Assembly (NCBI RefSeq): GCF_002924445.1
Contig: NZ_PIGG01000015.1
Location: 1 to 64,000 of the forward strand
Reading direction: 5' to 3'
Source of the DNA: Minwuia thermotolerans
GTDB lineage: Bacteria; Pseudomonadota; Alphaproteobacteria; Minwuiales; Minwuiaceae
DNA: 64,000 bases
A program made the translations under genes and the position numbers. The notes under the pieces are model-generated. The model had not been told where the DNA came from and did no database searches. It saw only the letters and a program-made list of their open reading frames with translations. Each line of letters opens with the position of its first letter. The first letter of the stretch is position 1. This document shows positions 12,212 through 19,553 of the stretch, piece after piece.

Positions 12212-13189
12212 TCAGCGCGCACCCGCTGTGGCGTCCAGCCAGTCCAGTGCGGCGTCGACGACCTCTTCCGTTGTCGCGGGGCTCATGATATCGCCGGCGA
12301 TGACATGATGGCTGGGACCGGCGGCGCCGGGCACGTCGATCCAGCGCTTCGGCCCGCCCCAGCGGTCGAAGACCCGCCGCGTCGCCGCCGGATCGACCAC
12401 CTTGTCGTCGGGGGAGTGGAACACGAGCAGCGGCGTCCCGGCCCGGCCGTGGTCCTCCGCGGCGACGTGCTTCACCAGCGCCGCCATGGGCAGCAGCGCC
12501 ACGGTCGGGTAGCGCGTCTGCCAGTGCCGCTCCACCTCGTCATTCTCGGCGCCCGTGTCGCGCTCCCGCCCGAAGGCGAGCGGCAGGAGCCGGCGCGCCC
12601 ACGGCAGGGTGAGCGCGGCGGCGGCCTTCGAGCGGACGCCGAAATTGGGCGAGACGAAGATCAGCGCCCGGACGCCAGCCATGTGATCGCCCGTCACGGC
12701 ATGATGGGTCACCGCGGTGGCGCCGGTGGAGGTGGCGATGACGATGACCTTCTCGCCGATGCGCCGGCCGACCTCCAGGGCCTCGGCGACGTCATCCAGC
12801 CAGTCGCCGGCCTCCGCCTCCGCCATGGCCGCGCCGGTGCGGCCATGGCCGGCCAGCCGGGTATAGAACAGGTTCGCCCCCAGCGCCGCGGCGATGCGGT
12901 CGGGGACGGGACGGATCTCCGCCTTGCTGGCCGAGAAGCCATGGACGTAGACCACCGCCCATTCGGTGCGCGCCGGCGCCGCCGGGTCGCGCCAGACGAT
13001 CTCCCTGGCCTGGCCCGCACGGATGTCGCGGAAGCGCGCCTCGGACGCCGCGAGCGCCGCCGCCGGATCGGCGCCCAGGTCCGCAGGCCGGAAGCCGATG
13101 GCGGTGCGCACCCGCTCCCGCGCGCCCAGCAGGAAGGCAAGGGCCAGCAGCAGAACGATGGCGAGCAGGACGTAGAGGAGCGGCTTCAT
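12212..13189 (-). CDS. Membrane-anchored alpha/beta hydrolase
   Basis: The protein has 325 residues. An N-terminal membrane segment (LLYVLLAIVLLLALAFLLGA) precedes an alpha/beta-hydrolase domain of the serine aminopeptidase/lysophospholipase-like type. The oxyanion strand is VVYVHGFSASKAEI, the loop LAGHGRTG follows, the nucleophile elbow is ATSTGAT (Ser in a TST context rather than GxSxG), the acid is likely in VFHSPDDKVVDP, and the histidine is in PSHHVIAGD. The substrate cannot be told from sequence. The start at 13189 places the membrane segment at the N-terminus; the in-frame extension to 13276 is basic and unconserved. It stands alone, transcribed away from the next gene. Confidence 0.85.
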   Translation of the reverse strand: MKPLLYVLLAIVLLLALAFLLGARERVRTAIGFRPADLGADPAAALAASEARFRDIRAGQAREIVWRDPAAPARTEWAVVYVHGFSASKAEIRPVPDRIAAALGANLFYTRLAGHGRTGAAMAEAEAGDWLDDVAEALEVGRRIGEKVIVIATSTGATAVTHHAVTGDHMAGVRALIFVSPNFGVRSKAAAALTLPWARRLLPLAFGRERDTGAENDEVERHWQTRYPTVALLPMAALVKHVAAEDHGRAGTPLLVFHSPDDKVVDPAATRRVFDRWGGPKRWIDVPGAAGPSHHVIAGDIMSPATTEEVVDAALDWLDATAGAR

Positions 13190-13344
13190 TCGGCGGTCCG
13201 GCGGGCGGGGAAAGCTCTCCGGCCAGCAGACCACGCGCCGCCCGCGGCGGCAAGGCCGACAGGGCCCGTGATCCACGCCTTGCGCCGGCGCGTAGGCTTC
13301 GCATATGCGGGATCAGATCCCCGCGCGCCGCAGGAGTATCCATC

Positions 13345-14049
13345 GTGCCGTCCGGAATGAAGAGCTTGGCCGCCGCCCTGGTGCTCGCGCTTGCGCCGGC
13401 GGGGCCCGCGGCGGCTGCGGCGCCGGCCGATTTCGACCCGCTGAAGGCCTATGGCGAGCGCATCGTCTTCGACGTCTATCGCGGCGAGGACCGGATCGGC
13501 CAGCATGTCGTCCGCTTCACGCGCGACGGCGGGAACCTGGGGGTCAGGGCGCAGTTCAACGCGGCGGTCAAGATGATCGGCTTCACCGTGTTCCGCTTCG
13601 ACTACCGCTCGGACGCGTCCTGGCGCGACGGTGCGCTGCTCGACCTTACGGCCAGCACCAATGACGACGGCGACCGCCGCACGGTGCGGGTCGACCGCCG
13701 GAACGGTCGGCTGGTGGTCAGCGGCCCGGACGGCGCCGAGACCACCGATCAGGGCGTCTTTCCCAGCAATCACTGGCATCCCGGCGCGGTGACCGGCTCG
13801 CGGCTGATCAACACGCTGACCGGCGACGTCGCCGAGGTGCGCGTCAGCCGCGTCGGCCAGGAGCGGGTCGCCACCAACGCCGGACCGGTCGAGGCCACCC
13901 GCTACCGCTTCGACGGCGATCTGCGCGACATCGACGTCTGGTACGACGGGGACGGCCGCTGGGTGAAACTGCGTTTCAGGGAGAATGGCAGCGTCATCGA
14001 CTATCGCTGCGTGCAGTGCGTCAACGGCCCCCGGATGGCCCGCGAATGA
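13345..14049 (+). CDS. Secreted DUF6134-like protein
   Basis: A GTG start at 13345 is chosen because AGGAG lies 8 bases upstream; the next in-frame ATG (13357) would be 20 bases away. The 234-residue protein has a signal peptide (KSLAAALVLALAPAGPAAAAA) and a beta-rich body with the pattern YGERIVFDVYRGEDRIGQHVV and FRFDYRSDASWRDG. I associate this with the DUF6134 family of periplasmic proteins. A pair of cysteines (YRCVQC) lies at the C-terminus. It is the first gene of a three-gene rightward operon; the next gene overlaps by ATGA. The function is unknown. Confidence 0.8.
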   Translation: MPSGMKSLAAALVLALAPAGPAAAAAPADFDPLKAYGERIVFDVYRGEDRIGQHVVRFTRDGGNLGVRAQFNAAVKMIGFTVFRFDYRSDASWRDGALLDLTASTNDDGDRRTVRVDRRNGRLVVSGPDGAETTDQGVFPSNHWHPGAVTGSRLINTLTGDVAEVRVSRVGQERVATNAGPVEATRYRFDGDLRDIDVWYDGDGRWVKLRFRENGSVIDYRCVQCVNGPRMARE

Positions 14050-14813
14050 GCGCCATCGTCTGGATTACGGGCGCCAGTTCGGGGCTGGGGCGGCAGGCGG
14101 CGCTGGAATTCGCCCGCCGCGGCTACCGCGTCGCCGCCACCGCGCGCAGCGAGGACAGGCTGCAGGAACTGGCCGCGGAGGCCGATGGCCTGCTGGGCGA
14201 CATCACGGCCTGGCCCGGTGACGTCACCGACGAGGCGCGGATGACGGCGGTGATCGAGGCGGTCGAGCGGGACCTCGGCCCCATCGGCATCGCCATCCTC
14301 AACGCCGGCATCTACCGGCCCATGACGGTCGATGATTTCGACCCGGAGGCGCTGGCGCAGACCTTCGAGGTCAACGTGATGGGCGTCGCGCGGCCGCTGC
14401 GCCCGCTGCTGGCGCGGATGACCGCGCGCGGCGCGGGCAGGATCTATCCCACCGCTTCGCTGTCGGGCTATATCGGCCTGCCCATGGCCTCCGCATACGG
14501 GATGAGCAAGGCCGGGCTGATCAACATGGCCGAGGCGCTGCACACGGAGCTGAAGCCGAAGGGCGTGCATTTCGGCATCATCGTGCCGGGCTTCGTCGAG
14601 ACGCCGCTGTCGGCGAAGAACGACTTTCCCATGCCCTTCCTGATGCCCGTCGACAAGGCGGCGCGCGCCCTCGCCGACGGCGTGCTGGACGGCCGGTTCG
14701 AGGTCGCGTTCCCGCTCCCCTTCGTCCTGATCATGAAAGCGCTGAGGTGCCTGCCCTATGGACTCGCTCTCCCCCTCATCCGCCGGGCCACCCGCGGACG
14801 CCGCCAGGCTTGA
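14046..14813 (+). CDS. Short-chain dehydrogenase/reductase
   Basis: This is a 255-residue NAD(P)-dependent oxidoreductase of the classical SDR type. The Rossmann motif TGASSGLG is near the N-terminus, NAG is in the middle, and the catalytic YxxxK is in AYGMSKAGL with a serine upstream (TASLSG). The start at 14046 overlaps the stop of the upstream gene (ATGA). The C-terminus ends in an arginine-rich hydrophobic tail that may be membrane-associated. The substrate is unknown; neighbours suggest a small lipid or envelope-related pathway, but that is a guess. Confidence 0.9.
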   Translation: MSAIVWITGASSGLGRQAALEFARRGYRVAATARSEDRLQELAAEADGLLGDITAWPGDVTDEARMTAVIEAVERDLGPIGIAILNAGIYRPMTVDDFDPEALAQTFEVNVMGVARPLRPLLARMTARGAGRIYPTASLSGYIGLPMASAYGMSKAGLINMAEALHTELKPKGVHFGIIVPGFVETPLSAKNDFPMPFLMPVDKAARALADGVLDGRFEVAFPLPFVLIMKALRCLPYGLALPLIRRATRGRRQA

Positions 14814-15228
14814 TCGCTTCGCCGCCTTCTTCGAGCGCATGACCGCGGCGGATGTCGGCCGGCTCGGCGAGATCTACGCCGAGGACGTGCATTTCGCCGA
14901 TCCCTTCAGCGATTTCCGCGGCCTGGACGACCTGCGCCGGGTTTTCGCCGCCATGTTCGACGGCATGCGCGACTATGCGCTGAGCGTCGACGAGAAGGGC
15001 ATGACCGCCGCCGACACCGGCATGGTGCGCTGGACCATGTCGGGCTCCGTCAGGGCGCTGGGGCGCGAGCCCTGGATCGTCCACGGCGTCAGCGTGATCC
15101 GCTTCGACGCCGAGGGGCGCGTCCGCGAACATCTCGACTACTGGGACGCCGCCGGGCAATTCTACGAACGCCTGCCCGTCCTCGGCTGGGTGTTGCGCCG
15201 CATCCGCCGCCGCATCGCGCAGCACTGA
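14758..15228 (+). CDS. SnoaL-like/NTF2-fold protein
   Basis: This 156-residue protein has an NTF2-like cone fold. RFAAFFERMTAADVGRLGEIYAEDVHFADPFSDFRGLDDLRRVF matches nuclear-transport-factor-2 family proteins that often accompany SDR enzymes. It overlaps the SDR gene by 56 bases in a different frame, as frequently seen for this pair. It is the last host gene before the prophage, whose end is 90 bases downstream. Confidence 0.85.
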   Translation: MDSLSPSSAGPPADAARLDRFAAFFERMTAADVGRLGEIYAEDVHFADPFSDFRGLDDLRRVFAAMFDGMRDYALSVDEKGMTAADTGMVRWTMSGSVRALGREPWIVHGVSVIRFDAEGRVREHLDYWDAAGQFYERLPVLGWVLRRIRRRIAQH

Positions 15229-15245
15229 GCCTTTCGGAGGATCGA

Positions 15246-15310
15246 CCCCCCACCCGACCCGCTGACGCGGGCCACCCTCCCCCTGCCAGGGGGAGGGACG
15301 GGGAGGGGTT
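15246..15310. repeat. REP-like GC-rich palindromic repeat, copy 2
   Basis: CCCTCCCCCT and AGGGGGAGGG pair around GCC (15275-15284 with 15288-15297). The element resembles the copy at 128-169, with an additional CCGCTGACGCGG dyad upstream. It lies directly beside the prophage target site, so the phage inserted at the edge of this repeat. Confidence 0.65.
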
Positions 15311-15312
15311 GG

Positions 15313-15317
15313 ATCCT
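15313..15317. repeat. 5-bp target-site duplication, left copy (ATCCT)
   Basis: ATCCT immediately precedes TGT at 15318 and is repeated immediately after ACA at 57159-57161. Five-base duplications are what Mu transposition produces. Confidence 0.85.
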
Positions 15318-15404
15318 TGTAGCGCGCCACATGTTTCCGGAGTCCTCGCCGCTTGAATCTGGAGCACATTTAGCCGCCTCTCAGCGGGCGATAATAGCCG
15401 CCTC
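15318..15404 (+). promoter_or_regulatory. Prophage right end with transposase sites R1 and R2
   Basis: Core repeats CATGTTTCCGGAG (15330-15342, R1) and CTTGAATCTGGAG (15352-15364, R2) start 12 and 34 bases from the terminal TGT, 22 bases apart. They share the core of L1 at the other end (CTTGATTCTGGAG, also 12 bases in). Further in, TAGCCGCCTC occurs twice (15371-15380, 15395-15404), 24 bases apart, with unknown role. A third MuA-type site near 15425-15440 is too degenerate to claim. Confidence 0.85.
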
Positions 15405-15431
15405 AGAGACCGTTGATAGACCTCTCCCGAA

Positions 15432-16250
15432 TCAGGGTGGAGCACCGCCGGAGATGATCAGCTCCGCTGCCGGTCGGGAACGGCCCTTGGTGAGCGTGTA
15501 CGTCGTCGTGACCTCCTCGATGGCGAAGCCGGCGAAGAGCTCCCGGATCTCCGGCGTGTCGTTGATGGACATCAGGAAGCAACCCTTCAGTCGGCCGAGT
15601 GCCTCGGCCATCTCCGCGAACTGCTCGCGGCCGAACAGATCCGTGCCGTAGTCGCCCTCGCTGCCCCAGTAGGGCGGGTCGAGGTAGAACAGCATGCCCG
15701 GCCGGTCGTAGCGCTCGATGAAGGCCCGCCATGGCAGGCATTCGACCACCACGCCGGCGAGGCGGCTGTGCACGTCCTCCAGCATCGGCGCCAGCGTGGT
15801 GACGTTGAAGCGGCCGCCATGGCCGGAGCTCACGCCGAAGTTCCGGCCCGCGACCTTGCCGCCGAAGGCCGTGCGCTGGAGATAGAGGAAGCGCGCGGCG
15901 CGCTCCAGGTCGGTCAGCGTCGCCGGATCGGTGGCCGACAGCCGCTCGAACTCAGCCCGGGTTGTGACCTGGAAGCGCATCATCTCCATGAAGGCCGTGT
16001 AGTGGCGCTGGAGGATGCGGAAGAAGTTGGCGACGTCGCGGCTCCGGTCGTTGATCACCTCGACCTTCGGCCGGGCCGTGCGGCGAAGGAAGACGCCGCC
16101 CATGCCGACGAAGACCTCGGCGTAGCCGTCGTGCGGCGTCTCGTTGATGCGCGCGACCAGGCGCTTGGCCAGGTTGCGCTTGCCGCCGACATAGGGCGCG
16201 ACGGGCCGCACCGGGTCGACGGGCGAGAGAGCGTTTGGATTCGACTCCAT
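15432..16250 (-). CDS. D12-class DNA adenine methyltransferase (Dam type)
   Basis: The protein has 272 residues. The SAM-binding start PYVGGKRNLAKRL (about 19-31), the FVGMGGVFLR segment (about 47-56) and the catalytic DPPY at 191-194 place it in the D12 N6-adenine class, which often methylates GATC or related short sites. It is the last gene before the phage right end, the position held by the DNA-modification gene mom in Mu, although this is an unrelated enzyme. It probably protects phage DNA from host restriction. Confidence 0.92.
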   Translation of the reverse strand: MESNPNALSPVDPVRPVAPYVGGKRNLAKRLVARINETPHDGYAEVFVGMGGVFLRRTARPKVEVINDRSRDVANFFRILQRHYTAFMEMMRFQVTTRAEFERLSATDPATLTDLERAARFLYLQRTAFGGKVAGRNFGVSSGHGGRFNVTTLAPMLEDVHSRLAGVVVECLPWRAFIERYDRPGMLFYLDPPYWGSEGDYGTDLFGREQFAEMAEALGRLKGCFLMSINDTPEIRELFAGFAIEEVTTTYTLTKGRSRPAAELIISGGAPP

Positions 16251-16572
16251 GATCCTCGGGTTTCACTATCGCCCCGCCCCTGCAGGGGTGGCGGGACGGC
16301 CGCAGAGCGGCCGGTTGCGGTCGTGGGCGTGTCAGCTCGCCCGGTTCGCGGTGCGTCAACACCGCGGCCCCCGCCGGCCTTTCCGGCGACGTGGATGGAC
16401 TTGATCATCGCTGAGCGACAGAATGCGCCTGCCCCCAGCGGGGTGACGGGTCAGCTGCAACTGGCCACTTGCAGCCTTGGGGCGCCCCCACGCCCTGGCT
16501 CGCGCCGGTAGCTTCATGCGGGCCCCCGTCGGCCACGACGGGAGATCACATGGCTCCGCGATCGCGGTGTTC
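16251..16572. other. Stretch without a confident gene
   Basis: Between the methylase and the small gene at 16573 there is no clearly coding frame. It holds a perfect 6-bp hairpin GGCCGC-AGA-GCGGCC (16298-16312), a GC-rich inverted repeat around 16274-16292, a near-perfect 20-bp palindrome (16455-16474), and one weak open frame listed separately. It may separate the tail operon from the methylase transcript. Confidence 0.5.
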
Positions 16573-16580
16573 TCACCCAT
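16356..16580 (-). CDS. Hypothetical protein, weak call
   Basis: An open frame of 74 codons starts 8 bases inside the end of the preceding small gene (ATG at 16580). The product (MGENTAIAEPCDLPSWPTGARMKL...) becomes arginine-rich and low in complexity towards its end, which is typical of chance frames in GC-rich DNA. It overlaps the 16455-16474 palindrome. I list it because the overlapping start is the pattern used throughout this phage, but it may not be a gene. Confidence 0.25.
   Translation of the reverse strand: MGENTAIAEPCDLPSWPTGARMKLPARARAWGRPKAASGQLQLTRHPAGGRRILSLSDDQVHPRRRKGRRGPRC
16455..16474. repeat. 20-bp near-perfect palindrome
   Basis: The arms CTGCAA and TTGCAG surround CTGGCCAC; only one symmetric base pair fails to match. 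It could be a protein-binding dyad or a hairpin between the tail genes and the methylase. Confidence 0.4.
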
Positions 16581-16743
16581 CGCTGTTCCCCCACCGCCGC
16601 CACTCTGTCGGCCGGGCGACGCAGGCCCAGTGGTCGAGGGTCTGGGGCGTGCAGGGCGTGCGCGGAGCGTTCAGCGCCGTGGCGGCGTCGAAGGCTGTCC
16701 GCAGGTCGGCGCCGGCGCCGAAACGGAGGTAACAGGTCTGCAT
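16573..16743 (-). CDS. Small phage protein after the tailspike
   Basis: This 56-residue product is short but well supported: an excellent ribosome site AGGAGG lies 7 bases before the ATG at 16743, and it begins 11 bases after the tailspike stop. The sequence (MQTCYLRFGAGADLRTAFDA...) has three cysteines and a C-terminal WACVARPTEWRRWG, suggesting a small folded protein. I do not recognise the family. Position suggests a tail-fibre accessory or assembly factor. Confidence 0.65.
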   Translation of the reverse strand: MQTCYLRFGAGADLRTAFDAATALNAPRTPCTPQTLDHWACVARPTEWRRWGNSDG

Positions 16744-16754
16744 GATCCGGCCTC

Positions 16755-19541
16755 CTACGAGAGCTTCGTGATCTGGATGAAGTTCTCGGCTGCCGTGCCG
16801 CCGGGCAGCACCTTGTTCGTGCCGCTGTCATGGCTGAGCTGGCCGAAGAGCTTCTCGCCCACGGCCAGTTCGAAGACCCGGGAGACGTGCAGGCTCTCGT
16901 GGTCCGCCGTCGAGGCGCGCTGGGCGACGAGTGTCTTCATCCTGGCGATCACGTTCTCGGTCGGGGTCGGTTCGGCCCCGTTCGACTTGACCGCCTCGAG
17001 CGTCCAGAGCACGTCCTCCGCCGTGTCGGGACGGACCGACGTGTAGATGTCGATCAGGTACACGCCGGCCTCGGCGGCGGTGAAGTCGTGGTCCGTGTCA
17101 CTCCAGCCGCCGACATCGCCGTTCAGGTACTCGAGGCGCTCGACCCCGGAGTGGTTGATCGTCTGCGAGCCGCCGGCGATGTCCGCCACCACAGTCGGAT
17201 CGACGTAGACGCCCTTGCAGCCAAAGATGCGCCTGGTCCCGGGCGTGATGCCCTCGACGAGCTGGTTGTCCGGGCAAGCGGACAGGTCGCCCCCGATCAG
17301 CTCGAAGTGGTCAATCGCGCTGACGGGGTCCGCGCCCGAGCTGAGCGTGATCCCGTCGTTCACCGTGGCGTCGCAGATCGGCGAATGGACGACGAGGCGG
17401 TCCAGGTCGACCGACCCGCCCATCGTGATCAGGCGGACGTCCGAACCGTTGCCCGAGAAGTTCCGCGCGTTGACCGGCCCGATGGAGATCAGGCGCGCGG
17501 CCACGGTCGTCTCCACCCAGTGGAAGACGTGCAGGATCGGATACGGCGTCGGATCGTCGGACGGTGTCTGCGTCGAGAACAGGTTGTCGTTCGAGACCCC
17601 GTCGATGTAGCCGACCCCGATCCTGATCTCCTTGTAGCCCTGCAACGTGAACAGGCGGACCGCAGCCGCAGTGCCGCCGACCGAGCAGTTGTAGAACGAG
17701 TAGCCGTCGATCTGGAGCCGCTCGGACTCCGACGCCTCGCAGTACACCAGCGCGCCGGAGCCCTGCAAACGGACGCCGGGGTCGTCCGGGTCCTCGATGT
17801 CACCGCCGTAGCCCTCGACCGACAGGTAGCCGACACGGATGTCGTCGGTCCCGAAGTACACCGCGGCCCGGTCCTCACCGTCGTCGGCGAAGAGCTTGAT
17901 CTTGTCGACGTCGATGTTGAAGCCCTTGGCCTGTGATCCGGCGACGCGGCGTGCGCCCTTGAACACGACGCTTGCCTCGTGATGCCCGGCGTTGATCGTG
18001 AGAATCTGGCCGACGCTGGAGTTCTGCCCCTTGAAGTATACGGCGGTCGTGTCGGACCGATAGTAGCTGGTGACGCCCTCGATCAGGAGCTGGCCGATGA
18101 GCATGTTCTGGCCGAGCAGCCGGACGCCGTCACAGGACGCGACCTGCCCACTGTTCTTCTGCACCCGGGCGTCATTAATGCCGGCCACTGCGACCCGACC
18201 GATGGACCAGCGGACACACAGATCCTGCGCGTCTGGGTCGTCGTCGCCGATCAACAGACCGTCCCCGTAGCCCGAGTTGATCATGTCGTCGCCGTCGAAG
18301 TGGTCGTCGCTGTTGGGGACGGAGATGTCCCGGACATCGTAGTCGTCCACGTCCGCGTACTTGACCGCGAGCGAGAAGGACAGACCGCCGAGGCCGCCGG
18401 TGCCGCTGATGTCGAGGAGGCGGAGCGTCGTGAGATAGTACCCGGAGCTGTAGTCCTCCCTGAGCCTCGCCGAGAACTGCGCGCCGTTGCTGTAGCGCCA
18501 GCCCCGGATGTCGATGAGATCGATGTTCCCGGTCAGCTCATTGAAATTGTCGATGAGCGCCATGTTCTCGGTGTAGATGTTCCAGAAGCGCAATCCCGCC
18601 GAGAGGGGCCTGAACAGGACCGGGCCGCCGCTGCCACCGAGGAGCTTCGAGTTCCCGATGCCGACGACCGTCACTTCGGTCGTGAGATCCTGCGTCGTCG
18701 CGTTCGGAATGTAGTACGAGCGCCCGTCGAGGATCAGGGTCTTCCCGTTGGTATGGGCGTCCGCGACCGCGCTGTTCCACGCCGCGCTGTCGTCGGTCAC
18801 GCCGTCTCCGGCGGCGGCGTACGCCTCGAGAGTGACGGAGGTGTCCCAGCCCACGGCTGCCTCAGCGGCAGCCTGGGCGGCTTCCGCCGCCGTCTGGGCG
18901 GCCTGTGCATCGATCTTCGCGGTCAACGCGGTGATCGCCGAGACCTCCGCATTGGTCTCGGAGGTCGCCGCGGCGCTGGCGCTGGCTGCCGCGTTCGTCT
19001 CGGAAGTCGCCGCGTTGGTCTCCGAGGTTGCCGCGGCGCTGGCGCTGGCCGCGGCCTCGGCGGCCTTGGTCAGCGCCTGGCCGATGGTGTCGTCGCCGGC
19101 CAGATCCGCGGCCACGGCGGAGATGTCGGCGATCGTGTCCGCCACGGCCTTCAGGTCAGCGGCGTCGATCGCGGCGGTCGAGCTGAAGTCGATGGTCTCG
19201 ATCTTGTGGGTGTCGGTCACCGCCGGGTCGATGGTCAGCGTCGCCCCGTCCAGTGTGAACGCCCGCGTCGGCACGCCGTTGACGAAGACCATGAGCGCAT
19301 CGGCCGATTTGGGCGTCGTCGACAGCGTCCAGTCGGTCTCCACCCCGTCGCCGGTGAAGTCGTCGTGCACCGGTCCGGCCAGGGCGGTGATGGCGGCGAT
19401 CGCCTTGGCCAGGCTGTCGACCGTGCCGGCGTCGGTCTCGACGGTGGCCGAGGCGTCGCCGTGGACGATGTCGTTCAGCTTCTGCAGATCGAGCATCGCC
19501 TGGGCGAGCAGCGGGATGAACTGGCTGTAGTCGGTGGCCAT
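16755..19541 (-). CDS. Tailspike / tail fibre with right-handed beta-helix domain
   Basis: This 928-residue protein is the likely receptor-binding protein. Residues 1-125 form a virion-attachment region. Residues about 155-245 are an Ala/Ser/Thr/Glu repeat (ASAAATSETNA occurs repeatedly) typical of a trimeric fibre stalk. From about 250 the VTLEAYAAAGDGVTDDSAAWNSAV motif opens a pectate-lyase-like beta-helix of the kind found in capsule- or LPS-degrading spikes. The C-terminal 120 residues look like a compact beta-domain, perhaps for trimerisation or carbohydrate binding. It starts 12 bases after the tail-tip gene. Base use is somewhat less GC-rich in the helix part, consistent with modular exchange. 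Confidence 0.88.
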   Translation of the reverse strand: MATDYSQFIPLLAQAMLDLQKLNDIVHGDASATVETDAGTVDSLAKAIAAITALAGPVHDDFTGDGVETDWTLSTTPKSADALMVFVNGVPTRAFTLDGATLTIDPAVTDTHKIETIDFSSTAAIDAADLKAVADTIADISAVAADLAGDDTIGQALTKAAEAAASASAAATSETNAATSETNAAASASAAATSETNAEVSAITALTAKIDAQAAQTAAEAAQAAAEAAVGWDTSVTLEAYAAAGDGVTDDSAAWNSAVADAHTNGKTLILDGRSYYIPNATTQDLTTEVTVVGIGNSKLLGGSGGPVLFRPLSAGLRFWNIYTENMALIDNFNELTGNIDLIDIRGWRYSNGAQFSARLREDYSSGYYLTTLRLLDISGTGGLGGLSFSLAVKYADVDDYDVRDISVPNSDDHFDGDDMINSGYGDGLLIGDDDPDAQDLCVRWSIGRVAVAGINDARVQKNSGQVASCDGVRLLGQNMLIGQLLIEGVTSYYRSDTTAVYFKGQNSSVGQILTINAGHHEASVVFKGARRVAGSQAKGFNIDVDKIKLFADDGEDRAAVYFGTDDIRVGYLSVEGYGGDIEDPDDPGVRLQGSGALVYCEASESERLQIDGYSFYNCSVGGTAAAVRLFTLQGYKEIRIGVGYIDGVSNDNLFSTQTPSDDPTPYPILHVFHWVETTVAARLISIGPVNARNFSGNGSDVRLITMGGSVDLDRLVVHSPICDATVNDGITLSSGADPVSAIDHFELIGGDLSACPDNQLVEGITPGTRRIFGCKGVYVDPTVVADIAGGSQTINHSGVERLEYLNGDVGGWSDTDHDFTAAEAGVYLIDIYTSVRPDTAEDVLWTLEAVKSNGAEPTPTENVIARMKTLVAQRASTADHESLHVSRVFELAVGEKLFGQLSHDSGTNKVLPGGTAAENFIQITKLS

Positions 19542-19553
19542 GGTTTCCTCCGA

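Noticed and set aside
15425-15440. Third right-end transposase site (R3)
   Set aside because: CCGAATCAGGGTGG shares GAATC with the core, but too few other positions match to distinguish it from chance.
18841-19080. DNA repeats in the tailspike gene as a possible variable region of a diversity-generating retroelement
   Set aside because: The repeats encode an Ala/Ser/Thr stalk; there is no reverse transcriptase or template repeat in the window.
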